From IMG/VR virus record IMGVR_UViG_3300033153_005795, positions 1-52,160 of that record: a stretch of DNA of 52,160 nucleotides; one strand, 5' to 3'. Below the pieces are notes generated by a model. The model made no database searches and was not told the origin of the DNA. It worked only from the letters and a program-made list of their open reading frames with translations. The stretch is from a virus. Shown here in pieces: positions 16,516 through 23,247 of the stretch. Positions within the stretch are counted from its first letter, which is position 1. Every line of letters starts with the position of its first letter. Position numbers and translations under genes: made by a program.

Positions 16516-16707
16516 TTATAGGGCTGCTTCTGCTATAAACCTACCCCTATCAAAGTTAGGGTTTTCCTGTTCACACCACTCCATTATATCTTCCCCGATG
16601 CTCTCTATAACCATCCTACCCGTCAGCCTCTCCATCTCTACCCTCTCACCATTCTTGTATAATATCTCCGCCAACTTATTGAAGTGCTTCCTTGTCAACC
16701 CTGCCAT
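16516..16707 (-). CDS. Small phage accessory protein
   Basis: 63 residues from the ATG at 16707, one base after the TAG stop of the upstream gene, so translation is coupled. It starts LTRKHFNKLAEIL and ends ENPNFDRGRFIAEA. Short proteins with this arrangement (TRKHF..., NPNFDRERF) are common in phages and other mobile elements, but I know of no assigned function. Confidence 0.6.
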   Translation of the reverse strand: MAGLTRKHFNKLAEILYKNGERVEMERLTGRMVIESIGEDIMEWCEQENPNFDRGRFIAEAAL

Positions 16708-16708
16708 T

Positions 16709-17062
16709 CTATCCCTCACCCCCTTCCTCTTTCCTACTCTCTGTGGAATATGGGTGTATATGTCCCTCTACATCAAAGAATGCCGATACCTTTGTCTCTA
16801 CTGTCTCTTTTATATCCTTTGCCAGCTCATCCACCTCTCTCATTATAGTCTCCCTGACGTCTTCCTTATCCTCCTTGTCATATTTCTCAAGCCTATCTTC
16901 TACCTTCTGGAGGAGGTTCCTACCCCATATTCCTATGGCCTCTATCCCCCATCCATCCTCTCTCAATCCCACAAACTCCTCATAGGTCATCTCCTCTGGA
17001 GTTATACCCCATTCCCTCTCCGCCACCTCATACTCTTTTCTATACTGCTCTTCCTTATCCAT
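16709..17062 (-). CDS. Acidic helical protein sharing a domain with the JAMM peptidase
   Basis: 117 residues from the ATG at 17062 (AAAGGAG, 8-base spacing). Residues about 20-50 read MTYEEFVGLREDGWGIEAIG then IWGRNL. The C-terminus of the JAMM protein next door has the same pattern (ISWEEFRSLRKLGWTAEEIR then TWGTAL): E-E-F-x2-L-R-x2-G-W-x2-E-x-I-x2-W-G. The rest is an acidic coiled coil. A shared docking module that brings peptidase and adaptor to one partner is a reasonable inference. The C-terminal HIHPYS string is too isolated to be a metal site. Confidence 0.65.
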   Translation of the reverse strand: MDKEEQYRKEYEVAEREWGITPEEMTYEEFVGLREDGWGIEAIGIWGRNLLQKVEDRLEKYDKEDKEDVRETIMREVDELAKDIKETVETKVSAFFDVEGHIHPYSTESRKEEGGEG

Positions 17063-17087
17063 TGTACTATCTCCTTTCGTTTTACCT

Positions 17088-17861
17088 TTATTCCACCTCA
17101 TTCTCAAATACCGCCGTACCATATGACCCTAATAGGTCAACGTGTATCTCTACCGGTAGCTCAAATCCTTTATTCCTTCTCATCCACGTCATATACTTCG
17201 CTACCATTAACCCCGATGCCACGTATGCACTGTATATGGTCATCCTTGTAGTACAACTCCCTTGCCTGGCCTCTTCATCCGGAAACCAATTCTCCTCCCA
17301 CCATCTCTTTGCCTTCTTACTATTCATAGGCACACAGAATAACCTCATCACTTCCCCCTCTACCCTTATATCCATAAACAACTTCGTCTCCCATCTTGCT
17401 GCCAACTCATATATCTCTTTCCTCGCCCTCATACTATCCACACAACAGAACACCACATCCATACATATATCTATCCACCTCTCATCATCATCTCCTGGCA
17501 GGTTCTCCTGTATCATCTCAAGCCCTATACCTTCCCCCCTTAACCACTTCCTACAATCCCTACCGGTTACCTCCACCTTACTGCTACCAATATCCTGCGG
17601 GGCATACATCTGTGCCCCTACATTCACATCCTCTACTACATCGGGGTCAATCAGTACCAACCGTCGTACTCCCATACACGCCAACTGCAGGGCTACCTGC
17701 CTCCCTATTGCCCCTACCCCTGCTATCACTACCTGATACCTTCCCAGTTGCCTCTCTGTTACCAACCCACTCTGCCTTTCTCTCCATCTATTCATACTCT
17801 GCTTTACTACTCTATACCTCTCATCTGCCCTATCGTCCACATCCCTAACCGTATCCATCAT
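17088..17861 (-). CDS. E1-like (ThiF/MoeB/UBA superfamily) activating enzyme
   Basis: 257 residues. It has a Rossmann nucleotide loop VVIAGVGAIGRQVAL (GVGAIG at 48-53), the acid after the second strand in LVLIDPDVVEDVN (71-79), the family stretch MYAPQDIGSSK (about 85-95), and VFCCVDSMRARK (137-148). A candidate thioester cysteine lies in QGSCTTRMTIYSAY (Cys203). The family adenylates the C-terminal glycine of ubiquitin-like proteins and passes it to a cysteine. It overlaps the JAMM gene by ATGA and shares a cassette with Ubl and E2 genes, so it should activate the 20231-20500 protein. It is a minimal E1 without a separate ubiquitin-fold domain. It holds the cassette's only copy of the iterated GCCCCGCAG motif. 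Confidence 0.88.
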   Translation of the reverse strand: MMDTVRDVDDRADERYRVVKQSMNRWRERQSGLVTERQLGRYQVVIAGVGAIGRQVALQLACMGVRRLVLIDPDVVEDVNVGAQMYAPQDIGSSKVEVTGRDCRKWLRGEGIGLEMIQENLPGDDDERWIDICMDVVFCCVDSMRARKEIYELAARWETKLFMDIRVEGEVMRLFCVPMNSKKAKRWWEENWFPDEEARQGSCTTRMTIYSAYVASGLMVAKYMTWMRRNKGFELPVEIHVDLLGSYGTAVFENEVE

Positions 17862-18838
17862 TTTACTGCTCCTTTCTTTTCCTTCTTACTTCTCTTTTTC
17901 TTCCTGTTTCCTCTTCTCGTTTTACTACCCCTCCCACTTGTATAGGAAGCCATACTGCTATCCCCCTTTAGCTCCCTCTCGACTTCCTCTATATCCTTCC
18001 TTGTGCATCCAAATAGAGCTGTTCCCCACGTCCTTATTTCCTCTGCTGTCCATCCTAACTTCCTCAATGACCTAAACTCCTCCCACGATATATCCAGATA
18101 CGACTCATCCCCCAACTCATCCCCTTCCTCCCTAAACCACGGATACTTTAGCCTACTATATTCATCCCACATATCCCCCGTGGAACACTGTGTTCCCTGT
18201 GCCCCCTCTCCTCCTAATGAGGGTAGATAATCCCTCTTACCTGTGCTATCATCCCACCACCTCTGGCTCTGGGCTGGTACTATTGCCTGTGCTTTCTGTA
18301 CCTCTATATTCCTGGCTACCTCTTCTGCCCATTCCTTATGCCTGCTGCCTTCAAACTCCATCTCCCAGTCAACCACCGTATCCAGCTCTATTGTTACCCT
18401 GTGTTCCCCAAATAACTTATAGCTTAATTCCGTGGTTATATCGTCCCCTTCTCCTATTACCATCATTATTGCCCAGTCCCCTTTACCGAATATCTCCTCG
18501 AACGTCCGCCTATCTACCCCACTTGGGGTACTCTTCATTCCAGGGTGGGTATGTATCCATATCCTCATACACTCCAGCGGCTCCTTACCCGCTACTATCA
18601 TCTCATCGAAATACCTTGCTACATCATCATCATCCAACTCTACTGTTACCCTACTTACCTTCTGCTTTACTGTTACAAAGTCCACTATACTCAATACATC
18701 CTCCGGACTCTTACTTATCCCAAACCCACTAAACTCATTGCCATCCGCCTTACTACTTATGTACCTTATCTTTGCCATTACATACGGACTCATCCTTACT
18801 ACCAGCTCATCTGCCTTCACTTTCTTGTCCTTTGCCAT
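17858..18838 (-). CDS. JAMM/MPN metallopeptidase (deubiquitinase-like) with C-terminal shared domain
   Basis: 326 residues from the ATG at 18838 (AAAGGAG, 8-base spacing; a GTG 9 bases upstream is less well placed). It carries the full JAMM signature: Glu35 in NEFSGFG, then HTHP with His96 and His98, Ser106 and Asp109 (H-x-H-x7-S-x2-D), in the order of Rpn11-type zinc isopeptidases. These remove ubiquitin-like proteins from targets or mature their C-termini. Residues beyond 160 form a linker with the motif shared with the 16709-17062 protein and a Lys/Arg-rich tail. Since the Ubl already ends in Gly-Gly, the peptidase more likely deconjugates than processes. Confidence 0.88.
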   Translation of the reverse strand: MAKDKKVKADELVVRMSPYVMAKIRYISSKADGNEFSGFGISKSPEDVLSIVDFVTVKQKVSRVTVELDDDDVARYFDEMIVAGKEPLECMRIWIHTHPGMKSTPSGVDRRTFEEIFGKGDWAIMMVIGEGDDITTELSYKLFGEHRVTIELDTVVDWEMEFEGSRHKEWAEEVARNIEVQKAQAIVPAQSQRWWDDSTGKRDYLPSLGGEGAQGTQCSTGDMWDEYSRLKYPWFREEGDELGDESYLDISWEEFRSLRKLGWTAEEIRTWGTALFGCTRKDIEEVERELKGDSSMASYTSGRGSKTRRGNRKKKRSKKEKKGAVK

Positions 18839-18865
18839 ACTACACACTCCTTTCTTGTACCTCTT

Positions 18866-20140
18866 TTATTGAGGTATAGCTACATACTGCCCTTGTTCAG
18901 TTTCCTTTTCTGCCTCTCTACAGTATCCACATATCTGCTGTCCGTCCTCCCAGTCTTCAGGCCACATCCATACCTTCCCGCACCTCGTACATAGTACCGC
19001 CTCCTCAAGACACTCTTTACATACCCTTATATCCATCCTCCCTGGAACGCTTACTTTCCTCTCGTTATAGAGGCATCTCACACGATGCCACCTACATACC
19101 TCCCTGCCACACCTAAAGCACTTACGTATAATCCCATTATTCTCCAGATAATCCTTCGCACATCTGCTACATATCCTATCCTTCTCCCACTCCTCTATTT
19201 TATCTTCTCCCGCCTTCTCACTACATATTACACACCTCGATGTTATTGCCTCTCCTTTGGTCGTACTACATCCCCCCTGGATATGTACCAACCTACCGCA
19301 CAGCGCACATCTCTCCAGTTCACTATCCTCTATCCATTCCTTACATATACAGCACCTATGGTGGTCTGTTTGCCCTCTATTCGCTGCTATCTCTGCCATT
19401 GACCTGTATGGTGCACTTCCCAAGTCATACGTCCCCAGCACTGCCTTTATTACTTCTAATATTGCTATTATATCCCCCTCCCTCTTCGCCCTCCACGCTA
19501 TTCTGTCCCCGCCACTTCCCAGGCATATTCTTCTCCAGTATCCCGCCATACCTGCACTCAAGTATGGGTGTGCCTCCTGTCCACTCTCTGATGCTGTCTC
19601 CTCCCACACCAACACCCCCATCTCTTTGTTCATCCTTACCTTAAACGGCCCAAACTCCAACTCCAACCCTTTACATTCCAACCTTACCTTTGGTAGATAT
19701 ACTATCAGTTCCTCCTGTACTTTGCCTCTCCCAACACTGAACTTCACTATCTCTGCTCCCTCTGTCTCATTCTCCAGATATGCTATGGCATCCCTTACCC
19801 CTCTCGGTATCCCTCCCTCCTCTTCCAGTCGTTTCTTCTCTCTTTTCTTTATTGCATACAACCCATCAACCTTCCGCCTCTGGAATTCTATCATATCTTC
19901 TATCAACCTACTCGACCTACTACGCATAGATATGGCTAACTGTCTTAATTCCGCCATTCGCCACCTGCCCTTTAACCACGTCCCATTCCATATACATTCC
20001 TCTGCATCCCCCACCAGTTCATCCATCCGCTCTACATCCCTCGCTACCCTCTCTAACCGTTCCATCACCTCCGGTACCTCCCCTTCTCTCCTTCCGGTAT
20101 TCCTTACTAACCAGTCAACAACTCTATCCTGTATATCCAT
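18866..20140 (-). CDS. E2-like conjugating domain fused to RING/PHD-type zinc finger and further CxxC modules
   Basis: 424 residues. Residues 1-115 are helical/coiled coil. Residues about 125-250 read as a prokaryotic E2 fold: paired strands (EELIVYLPKVRLE), then HPYLSAG (His191-Pro192), the active-site-type string RICLGSGGDRIAW (Cys206) and a closing helix IIAILEVIKAVLGTY. Immediately after is a cross-brace finger, C263-x2-C266-x11-C278-x2-C281-x4-H286-x4-C291-x11-C303-x2-C306, a RING/PHD-like C4HC3 order. Five more CxxC pairs follow (324, 341, 374, 384, 404). E2 and an E3-like module would thus be one polypeptide. It lies between Ubl and JAMM genes. The finger could be a target-binding PHD rather than a true E3. 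Confidence 0.8.
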   Translation of the reverse strand: MDIQDRVVDWLVRNTGRREGEVPEVMERLERVARDVERMDELVGDAEECIWNGTWLKGRWRMAELRQLAISMRSRSSRLIEDMIEFQRRKVDGLYAIKKREKKRLEEEGGIPRGVRDAIAYLENETEGAEIVKFSVGRGKVQEELIVYLPKVRLECKGLELEFGPFKVRMNKEMGVLVWEETASESGQEAHPYLSAGMAGYWRRICLGSGGDRIAWRAKREGDIIAILEVIKAVLGTYDLGSAPYRSMAEIAANRGQTDHHRCCICKEWIEDSELERCALCGRLVHIQGGCSTTKGEAITSRCVICSEKAGEDKIEEWEKDRICSRCAKDYLENNGIIRKCFRCGREVCRWHRVRCLYNERKVSVPGRMDIRVCKECLEEAVLCTRCGKVWMWPEDWEDGQQICGYCREAEKETEQGQYVAIPQ

Positions 20141-20174
20141 CGTATTCCCCTTTCTTCTTCTTTCCTTATACCCT

Positions 20175-20203
20175 GGGGGTGAGGTCTAACCTACCCCACC
20201 CCC
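20175..20203 (-). other. Strong intercistronic hairpin between Ubl and E2 genes
   Basis: GGGGGTGAGGT (20175-20185) and ACCCCACCCCC (20193-20203) form an 11-bp stem with one G-U wobble in RNA and a 7-base loop. It is about 28 bases after the Ubl stop and about 35 before the E2 start. There is no T tract, so partial attenuation or protection of the upstream Ubl message (Ubl in excess over E2) is the likely effect. Confidence 0.6.
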
Positions 20204-20230
20204 TGTCGTACCTACCTACTAACCGTCAAC

Positions 20231-20500
20231 CTATCCGCCTATCAGGAGATAGCCCTTGGCCCCTGTTATCTTTACTGGGGTTATTGATATTCTATCCCCA
20301 TCCCGTAGGATTGTCCCTTTACCGGTAGCCATATCTACCTTTACACCGTTCAGGAGTACCTTATACTCCGCTGGGTCTCCAAATCCCTCTTCTGCTGCAA
20401 ATACTTCACCGATGGTAGTCCCCTCTGCTATCTGTACCTCTTTATTAAACCCTCCATCGGTATGCCAACACGACAAACTTATTGTACCATTCATAGCCAT
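20231..20500 (-). CDS. Ubiquitin-like protein ending in Gly-Gly
   Basis: 89 residues from the ATG at 20500, chosen because AAAGGAG lies 8 bases upstream (the frame is open to 20551 without a site). The profile is beta-grasp: two opening strands (TISLSCWHTDGG, KEVQIAEG), a helix (TTIGEVFAAEEG), then strands (EYKVLLNGVKV, TILRDGDRISITPV), the last typical of ThiS/MoaD/Ub-like proteins. The tail KGYLLIGG stops directly after the second glycine, as in a mature ubiquitin-like modifier. With E1, E2 and JAMM genes behind it, it is the expected modifier. A sulfur-carrier role is less likely because an E2 is present. Confidence 0.85.
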   Translation of the reverse strand: MAMNGTISLSCWHTDGGFNKEVQIAEGTTIGEVFAAEEGFGDPAEYKVLLNGVKVDMATGKGTILRDGDRISITPVKITGAKGYLLIGG

Positions 20501-20562
20501 CTTCTTTACTCCTTTCATTTTCTCTTCTACTTTCTTTACCTTATTTACCACTTACCACTCTC

Positions 20563-20847
20563 TCATACACCCTCTACTGTCAAGCCCTGTTCCTGTGCCA
20601 GTACCTTCAACTGTATCCTATGCCTTCTTCTTACCGGTGTCATCTCTTCTGGCCCAATCTCCAATAACCTCACTACCTTATCCCTGTTGTTACCCTCTAT
20701 CCTGGCTATCGGTACTCCATAGCTCTCCAGTACCCCGTGCCTTGCTACTAACGGGGCAGGTGCCCCTATATCCTGCCCTTTTAGGAACCCTATCAATACC
20801 TCCAGCACGGTCTCCCTTACTCCTGGGGCTTCTGCTTCTATCCGCAC
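20563..20847 (-). CDS. First protein of the Ubl operon, function unknown
   Basis: 94 residues if started at the GTG at 20847, which sits 7 bases after a perfect AAAGGAGG; the ATG at 20853 is only one base from that site. The frame is open to an ATG at 20886. It has an N-terminal strand and a helix (RIEAEAPGVRETVLEVLIGF) and a basic C-terminal half (TPVRRRHRIQLKVLAQEQG). I do not recognise the family. Leading position suggests a regulator or a specificity factor for the conjugation system. Confidence 0.6.
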   Translation of the reverse strand: MRIEAEAPGVRETVLEVLIGFLKGQDIGAPAPLVARHGVLESYGVPIARIEGNNRDKVVRLLEIGPEEMTPVRRRHRIQLKVLAQEQGLTVEGV

Positions 20848-20916
20848 ATACATACCTCCTTTCTTCCCTCTCCCTCTGGTTACCATTACCCATCCCCTCT
20901 CCCTATCCTTCTAATA

Positions 20917-20954
20917 CGCTCGCACGCACGCTCGCACGCTCGCACGCACGCACG
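20917..20954. repeat. Tetranucleotide microsatellite (GCTC/GCAC)
   Basis: A 38-base run of alternating CGCT and CGCA/CACG units lies in the leader between the promoter (20990-21017) and the first cassette gene. It is GC-rich and purely alternating, and could slip during replication or form non-B DNA. In the transcript it would be a repetitive 5' leader. Confidence 0.7.
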
Positions 20955-20989
20955 TCCGCTTTATAAGAGGATGCCCGTCTGCTGCTGCT

Positions 20990-21017
20990 ATTATACGATG
21001 ACTCCGGCGAATGTTAA
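20990..21017 (-). promoter_or_regulatory. Sigma70-type promoter of the ubiquitin-like operon
   Basis: On the minus strand, TTAACA (21017-21012), a 16-base spacer, then a perfect TATAAT (20995-20990). This is the same 16-base spacing as the promoter at 14932-14959. It reads through the microsatellite leader into 20847 and the cassette. Confidence 0.75.
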
Positions 21018-21073
21018 ACAAAAAACCTGAAAAATCTGAAGATAGCAAGATAATGCAAAAAAACAGCAAGAAA

Positions 21074-21192
21074 GTTATAACCCTATAAGGTTATAAGGTT
21101 GTAAGGTTATAAGATTGTAGTGCCGCAGGGCTACAACCCTACATCCCTATAACCCCGTAACCCTATAACCTTATACCCCTACAACCCTATAG
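21074..21192. repeat. Iteron-like array of TATAACCC / AAGGTTAT units
   Basis: About five units of the form AAGGTTRT (21085-21120) face about seven units of the form CCCTAYAA (21131-21192) around a central TGCCGCAGGG. Together they form a long, imperfect inverted repeat between the replication module and the Ubl operon promoter, flanked by AT-rich DNA (21020-21070). Origin of replication, protein-binding array or bulky terminator are the options. Confidence 0.7.
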
Positions 21193-21211
21193 AATTTAGA
21201 TCTTACTCATA

Positions 21212-21225
21212 AATTTTCACTCGCT
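21212..21225 (-). repeat. AGCGAGTGAAAATT element, copy 3
   Basis: Identical to the copies at 14063 and 15069. Here it contains the last codons and the TGA stop of the 71-residue gene (21217), at the end of the replication module and about 195 bases upstream of the promoter at 20990-21017. Confidence 0.6.
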
Positions 21226-21432
21226 ATGAGATAGACTTTGCCCCGCAGATGTGTCCCTGAATTTCTTTTCCCCTATAAGTTTTGTGATGCGTTTTAGTTC
21301 TGTTGCCCATTTGAATTTGCCGCACCTTTGGCAAACCTCCCCCACCATCATATATTGCTGTTCGTTTTCTTCAAAATAAACTTCTTCCCATTTGTGGCCG
21401 AGAAACTTACAGATTATTTTCTTTATCTCCAT
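21217..21432 (-). CDS. Small zinc-binding phage protein (DUF1660-like)
   Basis: 71 residues from the ATG at 21432, chosen for AAAGGAG 7 bases upstream; the frame is open to 21615 but overlaps the RepA-like gene. It begins IICKFLGHKWEEV and continues with CQRCGK, the C-x-x-x-G-H-K-W...C-x-x-C layout of small prophage zinc-ribbon proteins. Its stop codon lies inside the AGCGAGTGAAAATT element. Confidence 0.6.
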   Translation of the reverse strand: MEIKKIICKFLGHKWEEVYFEENEQQYMMVGEVCQRCGKFKWATELKRITKLIGEKKFRDTSAGQSLSHSE

Positions 21433-21434
21433 CT

Positions 21435-22508
21435 TCATTCTCCTTTCAATCTCCACATCCATAGTACTTTGTTGCCTACGATTACTGCATACCTTTCCAC
21501 GTTCAGATCCTGGGCTGCACGTTTCAAGGTTCTCTCTGCAATTCTCTTTTGTTTTGCTGCGTCTATGGTTTCCTGGACTGGCTGGGGTTTGCTCCGCAGA
21601 AATTCCTTCAGCCATTTCCTTGCACTCTCTTGTTTTGTCTGGGTAGGTACGAGATAATCTGCAAATACCTCATCTGCTGTTTTCTTCACTCGTGTCGGCT
21701 CAAATGCACAGATACTCGCAATGGTCGGACCGTCTTTTGTTTCCACCTTTTTTCGTTTCAACGAGTATGCCAGGCCGTCTGGTTTTTCTGCTACATTTAT
21801 CTTTGCCGGTAGCAATAACCTGCGTCCTTCCATCTCCGTATCTTCTACTACCAGCCACACCGCCCTGGCTGCTGCAGTAAATCCGACCGATCCGAGCATT
21901 CTGAAAATTGCCAGCTTGGACATGTCTTTATTCAGGTGTGAAATTCCCACGATTGCAAGTTCGTATTTGGTTGCCAGCTTCACGAGAGGGGCCAGAAACG
22001 TTCTTACTTCGATGTTTCTGTTTTCATCTTTCCCACCCATATATGCAGCCACCGGGTCTATCATTATCAAACGCACCGGTGGGCCTTTCTCCGCCTGCCC
22101 TTTCACCGCCATCTCCAGCAGTTCACTGAAACCTTTAAGGGAGAAAATATCGATCTCCGTTTCTCCCCCACCTTCTTCCTCTCTTTTCACTATCTTTGCG
22201 GCAGTCATAAATAGGATGTTCTTCATCTCTGCACCACCAGCCAATAGCTTTGTTACAAGGGTGTGTTTAAGACTATCCTCTGCAGTCAAGATTAAAGCTG
22301 CTCCAACCTGCGGGGCAAAATCACAATCCGGCCACTTTCTTCCCTTGCTTACCTGTGTAGCCATAAACAATCCGAGATGCGTTTTTCCTGCCCCCGGATT
22401 TCCTGCCAGCATTGTCAATTCACCAAGAGGTACACGCTCCGGCCAAAGCCACTTTATTTTCTCTGGTGTTATTTCGTCTCCACGAATAAGAACTGGTTTG
22501 ATCTGCAT
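21435..22508 (-). CDS. RepA-like RecA-fold helicase/ATPase
   Basis: 357 residues. Walker A is LAGNPGAGKTHLG (Gly36-Thr43), Walker B is RLIMIDPVAAYMG, and AIVGISHLNKD is the following sensor-like strand, matching hexameric RepA/AAA_25 replicative ATPases. The C-terminal 65 residues (ARKWLKEFLRSK to LWMWRLKG) form a winged-helix-like module also present twice in the 12927-13652 protein. The probable role is the replicative helicase or origin protein of this phage, next to its exonuclease and near the iteron array at 21074-21192. Confidence 0.8.
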   Translation of the reverse strand: MQIKPVLIRGDEITPEKIKWLWPERVPLGELTMLAGNPGAGKTHLGLFMATQVSKGRKWPDCDFAPQVGAALILTAEDSLKHTLVTKLLAGGAEMKNILFMTAAKIVKREEEGGGETEIDIFSLKGFSELLEMAVKGQAEKGPPVRLIMIDPVAAYMGGKDENRNIEVRTFLAPLVKLATKYELAIVGISHLNKDMSKLAIFRMLGSVGFTAAARAVWLVVEDTEMEGRRLLLPAKINVAEKPDGLAYSLKRKKVETKDGPTIASICAFEPTRVKKTADEVFADYLVPTQTKQESARKWLKEFLRSKPQPVQETIDAAKQKRIAERTLKRAAQDLNVERYAVIVGNKVLWMWRLKGE

Positions 22509-22526
22509 CCATCGGACTCCCTTATA

Positions 22527-23246
22527 CTATATCGACCCTCTTTTTGCATAACCACTTACTTCCTTCCAGAGTGCCCGCAGCGTGTACACATCTTCCAGAT
22601 TGTGGAGATCCCCTATGTAATCGATCCCTTCCTGTATTCCTGCCAGGGCTTTCAACCACATGTCTATATTGATAGGATGTTCTTTACACGGGATACCTAT
22701 CAGCCGTGCAGCATCAGCCATCCTGTTGTGCGAGAGCTTTAGCTTTCCCGATATGATGTCATACACGTCCACCACTTTCTTACTGTTAGCCCGTGGGAAC
22801 GTCTTTATCTTATGAGCATATGCTCGTGTACGCAGGAAGGGAATATCGTGCCGCTGATACCGTCCCCCTTTATCTCTCCCGTAGTACACACATATTACGT
22901 TGTACGGTTTTACGTCCTCACAGAACTGTTCTATCAGTCGCTTATCTCTATGGTATTTGTCCGGCTGCTTAATCTCTCTTGGACGTATCTTCCGTACTGT
23001 TCCTTTCTTGTTCTCAAGATCACACCACGCATAGCTTATGACAATCCCCCAGTTTGCATCGAGTGAACCCGCCGTCTCAATATCCAGGAACATAATTCTC
23101 TCTTCGATGCCTGTCTCTTTCAGGAAACATCCGAAATGACTAACATATCTATGCCCGTGCTTATGACATCTATGATCTCGCAGCCATAGCATATCTTCCC
23201 CTGTTGCTTCGTAGATGCTGGTGATTACAGGTTTTCGCTCTTTCAT
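22527..23246 (-). CDS. DnaQ/RNase H-like 3'-5' exonuclease
   Basis: 239 residues. Exonuclease motif I is MFLDIETAGS (Asp55, Glu57), motif II is HDIPFLRTR (Asp134), and motif III is HNLEDVYTL (Asp219), in the order of the RNase H-like YprB/DnaQ superfamily. The N-terminal 45 residues carry a His/Cys-rich segment (RCHKHGHRY) that may bind metal. It probably trims DNA ends in phage replication or recombination, alongside the RepA-like helicase. Confidence 0.75.
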   Translation of the reverse strand: MKERKPVITSIYEATGEDMLWLRDHRCHKHGHRYVSHFGCFLKETGIEERIMFLDIETAGSLDANWGIVISYAWCDLENKKGTVRKIRPREIKQPDKYHRDKRLIEQFCEDVKPYNVICVYYGRDKGGRYQRHDIPFLRTRAYAHKIKTFPRANSKKVVDVYDIISGKLKLSHNRMADAARLIGIPCKEHPINIDMWLKALAGIQEGIDYIGDLHNLEDVYTLRALWKEVSGYAKRGSI

Positions 23247-23247
23247 T

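Noticed and set aside
16709-17062. HIHPYS as a second JAMM-type metal site
   Set aside because: No upstream Glu and no downstream Ser-x2-Asp at the needed spacing, and it lies at the disordered C-terminus.
20231-20500. ThiS/MoaD sulfur-carrier protein
   Set aside because: A Gly-Gly end and an E1-like enzyme would fit, but the E2 domain and JAMM peptidase in the same operon favour protein conjugation.
16598-20966. Long plus-strand ORFs opposite the Ubl cassette (for example 17062-17736, 18190-18732, 19257-20189)
   Set aside because: They are mirror frames of the purine-rich minus-strand genes, with Ser/Leu/Pro-rich translations, no binding sites and no motifs.
21074-21192. CRISPR array
   Set aside because: Units of 7-9 bases are contiguous without unique spacers, and no cas genes exist (the Cas4-like nuclease is of the phage recombination type).
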